From: Phanerodontia chrysosporium
Lineage: Eukaryota > Basidiomycota > Agaricomycetes > Polyporales > Phanerochaetaceae
DNA length: 64,000 bases
NCBI GenBank assembly: GCA_001910725.1
Contig: MJGA01000050.1
Location: forward strand, 1 to 64,000
Direction of reading: 5' to 3'
The position numbers and the translations under genes are program-made. Numbering within the stretch: position 1 is the stretch's first letter; the number at the start of each line of letters is the position of its first letter. Positions 1 to 10,439 of this stretch are shown here, piece after piece. The notes beneath the pieces are model-generated. The model was not told the DNA's origin and ran no database searches. It worked only from the letters and a program-made list of their open reading frames with translations.

Positions 1-26
1 ACGTCACAGCTGACTTCGTTCCCCAG

Positions 27-1401
27 GCGATGTCCTGGACATCATGGAGCAACGCCACGACTGGGCCAAGATGGTCTTCACGCTCGAGCTCTTCAAATAC
101 GTTCTCTTCACTCTCATCCCGGAGGTCATCAAGCACACCGAGTCTCAGGACGAGGAGCAGGTCCGCGATCACTATGACCGTGCGTGTTCGCGCTTTCGAA
201 CCGCGTCTTGGCGCTTGCTGACGCGTCTCCGCAGGAGGCGACGACTTCTACGAGTGGTTCCTCGGCCCGCGCATGGTATACACCTCTGGCATCATTGGCG
301 ACATCAACAAGGAAGAGTCACTTGAACAACTGCAGGACAACAAGATGACCGTCGTCTGCGAGAAGGTGCGTTTACATGCGCGCCATGTTGTGACGCGCCG
401 CCGCTTACCGACACATCCCCGTTAGCTGGACCTTCAACCCGACGACCACCTGCTTGACATTGGTTGCGGCTGGGGCACGCTTGCTGCCTTTGCGCACAAG
501 AACTACGGATGCCGCGTCACTGGTGTTACCCTCGCCAAGAACCAAACCGCCTTCGGTAATGAGCGCATCAAGAACAACGGCGGCGACCCCGAGCGCGCCA
601 AGATCATCTGTACCGACGCGCGGTACATCCCTGGCGGCAAGGGCGCATATACCAAGATCGTGTCACTCGAGATGGCCGAGGTGCGTCCTCTCATCGCTGA
701 CGTGGTGTGCACCCACCACTCACTGTTCATCCTAGCACGTTGGCATCCGGCGCTACCAGTCTTTCCTCCGCCAGGTGTATGACCTCCTCGACGACGACGG
801 TGTCTTTGTCTTCCAGGTCGCGGGTATCCGTCCTCACTGGCAGTACGAGGACCTCATTTGGTGTGTCCCCCGCTGCCGCTATCCGTCGCCTGACCGCTAA
901 CATCCCTTAACAGGGGTCTCTTCATGAATAAGTACATCTTCCCCGGCGCCGACGCCTCATGCTCGCTCGGCTGGGTCGTCAAACAGGTCGAGGCCGCCGG
1001 CTTCGAGGTGAAGAACATCGACGTACTCGGCGTTCACTACTCCGCGACCATCTGGCGTTGGTACAAGAACTGGGTCTCCAACAAGGACAAGGTCATCGAG
1101 GCCTACGGCGAGCGCTGGTACCGCATCTGGGTGTTCTTCCTTGCGTACTCCACGATCATCTCACGGTAAGTCACTTCACTTCCTCCTGATGGCTAAGGCT
1201 GATTCTCGGCATAGAAACGGAGGCGCATCCGTCTTCCAGCTCACTCTCCACAAGAACCTGAACGCTTACCCTCGTGTGCTCGGCCAGCCGAACCATCAAT
1301 CCATCCACGTCACTCCCAAGAGGGAAATCTCGTGAGTCACTCTGTCATTACTGTGCTTCGTCCAAATTGATATTTTGTGTATGCACAGGCCTGTCCTGTA
1401 A
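27..1401 (+). CDS. Sphingolipid C9-methyltransferase, 3' part of a spliced gene
   Basis: SAM-dependent enzyme that methylates C9 of the sphingoid base of fungal glucosylceramide; it belongs to the cyclopropane-fatty-acid-synthase-like methyltransferases and family members act at ER membranes. Exons read in one frame with GT..AG introns of 48-60 nt: 27-179, 235-365, 426-680, 736-860, 914-1165, 1215-1331 and probably 1389-1401. The SAM-binding loop DIGCGWG is in the third exon, and the hydrophobic start (KMVFTLELFKYVLFTLIP) and the YNAYPRV-like tail fit the family. A 3' splice site (ccccag) at 21-26 shows that more 5' exons lie outside the window. The last intron is optional: reading through gives TGA at 1333-1335, while splicing at 1332 (gtgagt) to 1388 adds PVL and ends at TAA 1399-1401. 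It is the only clearly intact host gene here. Confidence 0.88.
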
Positions 1402-1928
1402 GCTGCTTTGCTATGCACTTTGCTGTGTCCATGCTGGAATACTTAGAATCTAATTGTTATCATCTCTCTTTACCCACTGCTTGACACATGAGTAGTCGGG
1501 TACCTAATACTGCATGGTAGTTGACTGTTGTGTATCACGAGTGATGTCCGGTGATGCAGACTGGCCCGGCTTGGCTTAGAAGCCAGACGTGTGTGCCAGG
1601 CCGCCTATTTGAGCATTATTACAGCTACAGTGCCTTGCATATGAAACTGCAAATGTGCCGTATTTTTTGCACTATTTGTTCTGCACAAATATTGCCCGCT
1701 AATAATAAGAGTCACAGTGCTTGGTATGCAGGTGTAGGCGGCCACACCATGATGTAGACAATGAAGTGAACAGGAGAGAGTGCTTGACTATGTAGCTATC
1801 AATACCCACAGTGACTAATGTACGAATGTGCTGGCTGAGGGGTTATGATATTTGCTGCCTGATGTATAACCCATGATTAAATATCTGCATTGATGGCCTT
1901 ATGGGCCATGACAATGGAGCCACTATCG
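1402..1928. other. Intergenic, 3' flank of the methyltransferase gene
   Basis: AT-rich sequence with no ORF that looks coding. It probably holds the 3' UTR and terminator of the methyltransferase gene. I see no repeat shared with the rest of the window. Confidence 0.5.
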
Positions 1929-3128
1929 TGCTTTAAACCCTAGCAAAAATATTACCAAAGGTAACCAAGTGAGGTGGACCAGACTTTTGGTCGACTACTG
2001 CCTCAGGCGTTCGTGTGGAGGGGAAAGGTATTGCTGGGGATAGTAGGTATACAGAGGGTAGGATAGTGTGTAGAGGTAGGAGAGGTAGTCTCCTGAATGG
2101 GGATAAGGTAATAAGACTTAAGTACCAATAACACTTGTAAGTAAGACCTTAGTAACCAAAGAGTGAGTAAAGTAAGCCTTGCTTGCTTATCTTTACTTAT
2201 GACTGTAAACCAAGTAACAACCAAGTAAGTATAGCCTGCTTGCTATAACTTACACGTAAACTGTAGACTGTGGACAAATAACTAAATCTTCAAAACCAAA
2301 TAGCTCACTATCAGGCGCTTTGCTAGACTAAAGAGCTAACATAGACCGTAATATTATAAACATAACTAGATTAAGCAACAGACTACCAATTATATCTGAG
2401 TGCACTGGTGGATTAACTATTTTTACTGTAGACAGAAAATCGTAGACTAAAGACTGAGTAAGCAATAGACTACCACTACAATGCCTGGTTGCACTGATGG
2501 GCTATCTATCCTTACTAGAACTGAATCACACTTCTACCGATAACACACAGCCCACATCAAGAGATGGTGGTGGTTGAGGTGAGAAATTAACTGACTGCTT
2601 TCAACTAGTGATCTATTGAGAGAGAAGAAGAGAGAGGCCTTTTATACTCCTACAGAGTATGGCCTTATTTGACTGTATTTGGTCAATTTGTACAATGCTA
2701 GAATGTTCTACAAGGTGCTACACTATTCTACTTCCTTCTTGCAACTCCTTTCCACTTTCTTTTCTGCTTGGCACCTTCTTTCTGTATTTTTCCAACGGAT
2801 TCCATTCCTTTCCATACTTTCCTCTGACCTTCTGCACATCTCTTCCCTTGTTCCAGAGCCGCTTGGCGCATTCCCAGGCCTAATTGGGTAGTTACTTTCC
2901 CACACCATTCAAATATAGCCTGTTTTTACCACAGTGTTCCCAACATGGCTGCATCTTCTCATGCTTCACCTTTTGGGTTCCTGTCTTCTCATGCCCTTGC
3001 TCTAAACTCCCACGCTTTACTGTATATTCCCACGCCTTGATACTTTCTTCCATACTAAGCTTTGCTTCATTATGCTTATCCTACTATGCCTGAATGATCT
3101 TCATTTCATCCATATCTTGTGGCAAACA
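1929..3128 (+). repeat. LTR of family I (Gypsy-G type), copy 1
   Basis: About 1,200 bp that reads nearly identically to the reverse complement of 32158-33358. It begins TGCTTTA and ends GGCAAACA, giving TG..CA ends. A TATA-like ttttatactcc lies near 2640. A primer-binding site follows directly, so it is the 5' LTR of an element whose body is otherwise missing. I found no target-site duplication. Confidence 0.75.
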
Positions 3129-3132
3129 GGTT

Positions 3133-3148
3133 TGGCGCATGATACCAC
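3133..3148 (+). other. Primer-binding site after LTR I copy 1
   Basis: TGGCGCATGATACCAC starts four bases after the LTR. Its complement ends in CCA, as the 3' end of a tRNA must. The same block follows the inverted copy (32138-32153) and, decayed, the copy at 11682. I did not assign the tRNA species. Confidence 0.6.
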
Positions 3149-3827
3149 ACTTTGATACCATGGAAGACTTGCTCAATGGAATTGTAACTGGGGGAATAAG
3201 CACTGATCCATTTAGAACCCTTAAATATCACACGACTGTCTGAGAAATTTCACAGATTGGCCTGGAGACTGGACTACACATAATGATTTTGATTAGCCTG
3301 GCTTGGCTCAGTCTTGAAATATCAAGCGGTTGTGAGAGACAGTAAATGAACAATGATATTCAGCGAGAAATAACTAAAATTTTTTTATCTATGTAGGTAA
3401 CTACAAAAAGGGAAATATTAGAGTAAATCCTGCTACTTACTTTAGTAGCTTTGGTGGGGTAAGACTTGACTGCGAAGAGTGAAGTATGTGTTAGACGAGA
3501 TAAATGATGTTAGGGACTTAAGTCAGCAGAGCCTGGTATATATACTGTTGTCATCCCGAGATGCTGTCGAGGTGATCCACCTTCAACACAGAGTGGCATG
3601 CCATAAAAAATATGTGTCAGTAGTAATCTCCATTCTCTTATCTTTATTTCTATCCATGTTATTTTATCTAAGTATTCTGCCTTTATAATTCACAAAACCC
3701 ACATTTTATTTCCTCTCTTGTAGTTACCAATATATGTATAAAATCATAATTAATTCTTGCTGAATACTATCGTTCGTCTATCATATCTTACCCCCACTTG
3801 ATACTTCAAGATATACATGGAGGGGGG
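3149..3827. other. Unassigned stretch between LTR I and Copia-1
   Basis: AT-rich sequence with no convincing ORF. It does not match the gag region that follows the other family I LTR, so the element is cut off just after its primer-binding site. The last bases (ggggg, 3823-3827) are the likely left target-site copy of Copia-1. Confidence 0.4.
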
Positions 3828-4345
3828 TGTTGAACGGTCGGGTGGCTCGGCTCCCGGTGCCGGCCCGGTCTCCACGCCCTATGATTGCGCCCATGCGCGC
3901 GGACTCTCTATGGTTTATCTTAGATTAGATAACACAGACTTTGATCGGACTCTTAATTCCTCGATCGTAGTATATAATCCCCCATTGCTCCAGGATCACT
4001 CCTTGTGCTTTTTGCCCTCGCACCTGGAGTGAGTATATTTCGCGTCCCCGCATTATGCCTTATGCTTACGACCTGTACCTAGCTTACGCGCTCCGCGCCG
4101 TCGTGTTTAGGTATAGTGATATACACGTGTGCTCTTTGCTCTCGCACCTGGACTTACGCGCTTCGCGCCGTCGTGTTTAGATCGTACGCTCACCCATACA
4201 CTCGCTCGCTGTGACCTGTCGAATATCGCGGGTCACACACTTGCACTGAGTGCTTCGCGGCTAGGCAATTCTGCCCGCTGCTTGGACACCATTGGCTGTT
4301 GCTTCCGATGCCTGCGCGAGCCCCCTGAGAACCGCGAGTTCAACA
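3828..4345 (+). repeat. Copia-1 5' LTR
   Basis: 518 bp, TGTTGAAC to GTTCAACA. It carries a TATA-like gtatataatccccc near 3970. An internal direct repeat (ttacgcgctccgcgccgtcgtg.. and ttacgcgcttcgcgccgtcg..) lies about 70 bp apart near 4085 and 4153. Confidence 0.92.
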
Positions 4346-4449
4346 GGGGGAGCCCCGGCTCTAACCGGCTCCAGGCACTCTATCCCCACACGCACACTAC
4401 GTTTCTGCCCGTGCTCTCATGCACACACTCCATCTCACATCATCGCTAA

Positions 4450-7400
4450 ATGTCCACAAGCCCTCCGCCGCCGCCGCCGCCGCCGTCGCTGCCTTCAGGT
4501 GGTTCTGCATCTTCCGGTCCGTCTACGTCCATGTCTACTCCATCAGTCCTATCCACCTCGACGTTCGCCACGTCGGCCCCGTTGCTTCGTCTTGAGCAAG
4601 TCGAGAAGCTCAAGGGCGCCGCCAACTACAAGCAGCACAGCGTGGTAACTCCGATTTTTGTGACCCGAAAACTGCATGAAATCCGGTTAAATTAAATGAC
4701 ATTTTGTGCGATTTTCTCCCAGTTTATGGAGGAAGAAATACAGGGGGTTTTTGGCGACCACTGCCTGCCACTGAGCTGGTTTTCCTGCGATTTTCCCTTG
4801 TTTTTGACTGTTGCAAGAATTGAAAGAAAACCGAAATACATTGCAGTGTTTATTCATCAGTTTTATTCTGGATTTATGTGACAAAAAATCGTGCTTACCA
4901 CGCTGTGCAGTGGGCTATGCTGCTCAAGCAGTACCTCATCGCTACGTTGTCATGGCGAGATCGCCAAGCCCGATTCTGCGCACCCGGACTACACGAACTT
5001 CATGCGTATTGATGCATCCATCCGCTTCGTCATCATCTCCACCCTCGATCCGTCGATCCTCCACCTCACTGAGGACGACTCGATCACGACGAAGGAGCTC
5101 TGGGACAAGCTGAAGACCAACTACGCCTCCGCCACCACCATGTCTGCCTTCACCAAGTTCCGCGCTTACTTCACCCATCGGATCGACGATGCTCAGCCCC
5201 TCGCTAAGCAGCTCGACGAGCGCGGTTCGCTCTGGAAGGAGATACACAACAGTGGCATTCTGAACAACCTCGAATTGCTTCAGATCTTTGGTCTCCTCAC
5301 CGCTCTTCCCGACTCATTCTCCAACGTCGTCGAACTCATCCTCGCCGTGACCAAGCCCTCCAATCTCAAGCTCGACGAAATCCGCAACCGTCTCCTTGAC
5401 GAGGAAGCTCGCCGCAACGCGAACATCTCCGCTGTTCGCTTCAGCAAACCCTCGACGTCGTCACCGTCTTCGTCTTCGTCCAAACCGTCGAACAAGAAGA
5501 AGAAAGGCAAGTGCCACTTCTGCGGTCATAAGGGTCACTGGGAGTCGGAGTGTCGTAAGAAGCAAGCTGCTTCTGAGGAGGAGAAGAAGAAGGCAGGCAA
5601 AGGCAAGGATAAGGACACCGGTTCTGGTTCTGGTACTGGTTCTGCTGCTGTACATGTAGTCGTCGCTGAAGGCTCCGCGCCTGAGGCTGCCAACGTCGCC
5701 GCTTCCTTTTATCGCCCGGGTGCACGCCCATGGATGATCGACTCAGGCTGTACACAACACATCACCAGCGACCTGTCCGATTTTGCCGACTATGCTGCGT
5801 ACGCGTCGCCGTCGCACGCCACGCTTGCTGATAAGGCTAAGACGCAAGTCGCGATTCTCAGATCAGGGTCTGTCATTGGTACGAACAACATTGATGGAAA
5901 ATCAGTAATGTTGCGTCTTGAGAACGTGCTCTACGCACCAGACATCGCACACCGGTACATATCTGTCAGCTGCATTGAGTCGAAAGACTTCCAACTTGTC
6001 TTTGGCAATGGACAAGTCTGCATTGTACGCGGTTCCACCACGTACAGCATAGGTCATCGTCGCAACAACCAGTATTGGCTTGAACTCGCCATTCCTGCTA
6101 CATCTGTTGCTGCTGCCTCACACAACGCCGCACTCATCGACATCGTTCACCAACGCTTTGGACACCTTAACTGGGAAGCTGTTCAGAAGCTGCGTGCAGC
6201 TGAAAACACCCCGGTCAAAGACCTGTCGCTTGACGACTCGGTTCGGTCCTCGCATCCCTGTGAGGGCTGTGTCATGGGCAAGCATCATCGGCGTCCCTTC
6301 CCTTCATCGTCCACACACCGCGCTGCACATCCCTTCGACCTCATTCACTCCGACCTTGATGACTCCATGAGCGTTGCGTCCTTACCGCACGGACGACGCT
6401 ACTTCGCCACGTTCATCGACGACTGCACTGACGTCACCTGGGTCTATCTGTTACGAACGAAAGACGAGCTTCTGCCGAAGTTCAAAGAGTTCAAGGCCCT
6501 CGTTGAAACGCAGTTCAAGGCGAAGATTAAGGTCTTCAGGTCAGACTGTGGAGGCGAATTCCAGTCCAACGAGTTCATCAAACTGCTCAAGGACTCTGGA
6601 ATCGTTCACCAGCGCACTGTACCTGATATGCCCCAATAGAACGGCAAGGCTGAACACATGAATCGTATGCTTGTTGAAGCTGTGAAGTCAATGCTTCACG
6701 CTGCTGGGCTATCGCTGGGATTTTGGGAAGAGGCTGTTATGACAGCTGTGCACGTTCGCAACTGCGCCCCGAAATGGGCGTTGGCATGGCAGACGCCCAT
6801 TGAGGCACTCACTGGCATCGTACCGGATGTATCTTACTTCCGCGTTTTCGGTTGCCTGGCCTATCGCCACATTCAAGGGAACAAACGCAAAAAGCTTGAC
6901 GCTAACGCGGACACTTTAGTGTTTGTCGGCTACGAAGCGAATTTCAAGGGTTATCGCTTATGGGACAAACATAGCTGAAGACTTGTCGCGAGTACAGATG
7001 TGATATTTGACGAGACAGTCTTTCCCGCTTGCGCCGTACCCCCTACTTCCTCGAGTAAACCTATTGGGTCAACACCCAAGCCACCGTCATACGTCACCAT
7101 TGAATTACTCCCTCATACGCCTCCGGCTCCTACGCAGCAACCACAACCGCCTGTACCACCTCCAACTACTCAGCCCAGCACACCTCATCTGCCTCCGCCG
7201 TCTCAGATACCACGCCCAACACCTCGTTCCACGCCCAAGGTCGAGTTTTCGCCTTTGCCCCCGGCAGAGCCTGCGACTCCGTCACCACGGCCGAATGATC
7301 CACCACCACTACCACAGCCTAAGCCCAAGGTTACCAAGGGCAAAGGCAAAGCACCTGTTCTTCCACCTCACGTCGTTCAACCACCACCTCTCACGCCAAA

Positions 7401-9198
7401 TCCAAACCGGCCAGACACGTACAACCCCATCACCAATCCTGCCCATTACGTCATATCGCAGGAACTTTGCCGCGGCACCCGCGAGCGGAAGCCCACGAAT
7501 TGATGGCAGAGTGTATGGCCTAGTGCAACGGATGAGGAGATCGAATGCGCTATGACAACTGGAAGACAGCCTGGGGACATATCTGCTATCGCAAGTGAGC
7601 TCACTTCATCAGGAGAGCCTCACACATATCGCGAAGCAATGTCGTCGCCAGATGCTGATGAGTGGCAAGCTGCTATGCAGGCCGAAATCGACGGCCTGCT
7701 AGGCTCGGGCACCTGGGAACTTGTCGACCTATCCAACGGTCGAAAGGCGATAAAGTGCAAATGGGTCTACAAGCTCAAGTTTAATGAGAACGGAGATGTG
7801 GATCGCTACAAGGCGAGGCTCGTAGCAAAGGGATTTACGCAAGTTCAAGGCATCGACTACGAAGACACCTTCGCTCCTGTCGCCCGTCTGGAGCCTTGGC
7901 GATACCTCATCGCCCTGGCTGCTATACTGGACTGGGAAATCCATCAGATAGACTTCGACCGAGCATATCTGAATGGAGAGTTAGACGAGGAGCTGTATAT
8001 GGAGCAACCTGAAGGCTTCGTGATGACCCCAGACAAAGTTTGTCGCCTGCGGAAGGCTATCTACGGGCTGAAGCAAGCTGGGAGACAGTGGTTCCTCATG
8101 CTTCGCACCTGTCTAGAGGAGTTAGACTTTGTCTGCCACGATTCTGGCGACATTGCTATCTTCATAGCACGTCGACAAGGGGGAGACCTCGAAATATTGG
8201 TGGTCTATGTCAACGATCTCACTATGATGGGAAACAGCCTCGATCTCATCACACGCACGAAAGAGGCACTTAAGAAGAGGTTCCAGCTCAAGGACCTTGG
8301 CGAACTCAGACACTACCTCGGCATACGCATCACTCGAGATCGTGCGAACAAGCGCATCTACCTCGATCAAGAGCTGTACATCGAAAATGTCCTCAAGCGT
8401 TTCGGCTTCGACGAGTGTAATCCCATCGACGCTCCACTTGGCAAGGACGTCGTACTCGAGAAGAACACTGAGGACCCAGCAGATTGCCCACCAGATCGTC
8501 TCCGACACTACCGCAGTTTGCTCGGTTCCCTCATGTACGCCATGCTTGGTACTCGCCCTGACCTTGGCTTCGCCGTCGCACGGCTCTGCCAATATCAGTC
8601 GAACCCTTCACCGCAACACGTAGCTGCCGCCTATCGTGTGCTCAAGTACCTCCGCGGCACTTCGAGTCTCCGACTTTGCCTTGGGCATTCGGATGACAAC
8701 GAAAACAATCTGCGCGGTTACACTGATGCAGACTTTGCTACCGACAAGGACAACTCGCTCTCGACCTCAGGCTACGCCTTCTTCCTTGGTCGAAGTGCTG
8801 TATGTTGGACCTCGCGCAAGCAGCGCTCCGTGGCCCGTGACACCTTCGATGCTGAATACTTCGCCGCAGATGAAGCCATTCGCCAACTACTCTGGCTCGA
8901 GGTCTTCGCTGACAACATTGACCATCCGCTCACGAAGCCTGTTCAACTTTACTGCGACAACAAATCAGCAGTCGACTCATCTCAGTCGCCCAATGTCAAG
9001 CACCGCACAAAACACACCCGCGTTCGTGCTCATGCTGTTCACGAATAGTTTGACAATGGTCTCGTCGAACTCGTTTGGATACCTGGTACCGACAACCCAG
9101 CAGACATCCTCACGAAGCCACTGCCAGCTGAGGTTCATGCTCGTCACGCCACGACGCTTGGCCTGGTACCGTATCGCCTCGCCAAGGGGGAGTGTTGA
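4450..9198 (+). pseudogene. Copia-1 gag-pol polyprotein, decayed
   Basis: True ATG at 4450 (MSTSPPPPP..). Gag is split by a MITE at 4636-4907 and changes frame near 4940. From about 4960 one frame runs to 9198. Seen in order: zinc knuckle CHFCGHKGHWESEC (about 5513), protease WMIDSGC (about 5733), integrase HHCC with CEGCVMGKH and the DDE core (HSDLDD, RSDCGGEF), a proline-rich linker (7080-7450), RT (7690-8560) and RNase H (TDADFATD, about 8720). Stops TAG 6637, TGA 6976, TGA 7501 and TAG 9046 each need one C to T or G to A change. The RT box that is normally YVDD reads YVND (8206-8217). It encoded the capsid and enzymes for cytoplasmic reverse transcription and integration, and cannot now make them. 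Confidence 0.92.
4636..4907. mobile_element. 272-bp MITE inside Copia-1 gag
   Basis: Perfect 13-bp terminal inverted repeat CACAGCGTGGTAA/TTACCACGCTGTG, with more inverted homology inside (ATTTTTGTGAC). Flanked by the 3-bp duplication CAG (4633-4635, 4908-4910). Without the insert and one CAG, gag reads NYKQWAMLLKQYL, a normal Copia gag start, so this is an insertion and not an intron. It has no ORF of its own. A 3-bp duplication with CAC ends fits non-autonomous CACTA/CMC-like elements; the superfamily is inferred. Confidence 0.85.
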
Positions 9199-9710
9199 AC
9201 GGTCGGGTGGCTCGACTCCCGGTGCCGGCCCGGTCTCCATGCCCTATGATTGCGCCCATGCGCACGGACTCTCTATGGTTTACCTTAGATTAGATAACAC
9301 AGACTTTGATCGGACTCTTAATTCCTCGATCATAGTATATAATCCCCCATCGCTCCAGGATCACTCCTTGTGCTCTTTGCCCTCGCACCTGGAGTGAGTA
9401 TATTTCGCATCCCTGCATTATGCCTTATGCTTACGACCTGTACCTAGCTTACGCGCTTCGCGCCGTCGTGTTTAGGTATAGTGATATACACGTGTGCTCT
9501 TTGCTCTCGCACCTGGACTTACGCGCTTCGCGTCGTCGTGTTTAGATCATACGCTCGCTCGTACACTTGCTCGCTGTGACCTGTCAAATATCGCGGGTCA
9601 CACGCTTGCACTGAGTGCTTCGCGGCTAGGCAATTCTGCCCGCTGCTTGGACGCCGTTGGCTGTTGCTTCCGACGCCTGCGCGAGCCCCCTGAGAACCGC
9701 GAGTTCAACA
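9193..9710 (+). repeat. Copia-1 3' LTR
   Basis: 518 bp, same ends as the 5' LTR, preceded by the purine tract AAGGGGGAG. The pol stop codon (TGA, 9196-9198) lies within its first bases. Confidence 0.92.
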
Positions 9711-10138
9711 GGGGGAGCCCCTGGTACTATCTAAGACCCTTGATATTGCTCATTACATGTGCAATGGCGTGATGATGGTGCAATACTTGCCAAGACACTC
9801 CAGACTTGGTGAAGTCCAGAACTGAGTACCAGATGTGTCCAGAACCTTCTACGCTATTCTAGAATATAATACCCGGACCCTGGGTCCAGCTACCTATTAT
9901 ACTCTTATACCGAAGTGTCTACATTATAGATTTGATAATGGTAAGATCCTTACATAACTCTGAGTCCATTTCCAACATGTGACCAATACATGACCATGTT
10001 CTGACATGTGCCTGTCCTAAATCTAGTCCATAACCCTAACCTCTAGCACCTATAGGGTGCTTATGAGTATAAAACTGTAGAGAATTAGAAAACTGACAGT
10101 ACCTCCTCTTTAAATTTGAACTCCTAAGAGAAGACTTT
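9711..10138. other. Unassigned stretch downstream of Copia-1
   Basis: No convincing ORF. On the minus strand it has LTR-like composition (gagtgtcttggcaag, gttagggttatgg) recalling family C, so it may be a very old LTR downstream of the dUTPase relic, but I cannot align it. Confidence 0.25.
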
Positions 10139-10387
10139 TTATTTTCTAGTGGCTTCAAACCTGCCTTAACCATGAACAGTAGACTATAGTGTTTCAACAC
10201 TTTCCATGTCTGCATCGGCAATTTTCTCCAGGATCAATTGAGCTATTCTATCTCTAGTCGTAATCATAAAATTACTGTCACTTGTGTTAATGAGTAATAT
10301 TTTGACAATATCTATGTAGTCCTGGTCGATAATACCTGCATCAATCTGAATGCCTTTAAGTGCAAGTCCTAATCATGGTGCAATCCA
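10139..10387 (-). pseudogene. Degenerate dUTPase domain (Gypsy-G Pol C-terminus)
   Basis: A dUTPase hydrolyses dUTP to dUMP and keeps uracil out of new DNA. On the minus strand one frame shows the trimeric dUTPase motifs in order: motif 2 (IAP-stop-LGLALKG), motif 3 (IDAGIIDQDYI), motif 4 (RDRIAQLILEKI) and a decayed motif 5 (HG-stop-GRFEATR). Motif 1 is missing because a Copia-1 LTR fragment and an LTR of family I lie where it should be. Three in-frame stops are present, so it is dead. The better preserved copy in Gypsy-Y sits at the end of Pol. I infer the same origin here, since a Gypsy Pol tail on the same strand lies upstream at 11683-13010. Confidence 0.78.
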
Positions 10388-10429
10388 TATTTAACAGTCA
10401 GGTGGCTCGGCTCCTGGTGCTGGCCTGGT
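10388..10429 (+). repeat. 42-bp remnant of the Copia-1 LTR 5' end
   Basis: Aligns with the first 42 bases of the Copia-1 LTR starting exactly at its TG end. Nearly all differences are transitions. It marks an old insertion into the dUTPase relic. Confidence 0.7.
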
Positions 10430-10439
10430 ATCATGGTTG

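Larger units (their letters stand above)
3828..9710 (+). mobile_element. Copia-1: full-length Ty1/Copia LTR retrotransposon, inactive
   Basis: A 5.9-kb element with two 518-bp LTRs, a single gag-pol frame in Copia order (gag, PR, IN, RT, RNase H) and a purine tract (AAGGGGGAG) just before the 3' LTR. The LTR ends form an inverted repeat, TGTTGAAC/GTTCAACA. GGGGG lies on both sides (3823-3827, 9711-9715), though an 11-bp block GGGGGAGCCCC follows both LTRs, so the exact outer end is a little uncertain. The LTRs differ at about 20 positions by my count, all transitions. Gag is interrupted by a MITE, and pol has four nonsense changes. Confidence 0.93.

Noticed and set aside
4636..4907. Intron in Copia-1 gag (starts after a CAG, ends with CAG)
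   Set aside because: It has no GT donor at the edge and shows 13-bp inverted ends with a 3-bp duplication, which is a MITE.
5441..5755. Minus-strand ORFs of about 100 codons over Copia-1 gag
   Set aside because: Arg/Ser-rich shadows of the GC-rich coding strand; the plus frame carries the gag motifs.
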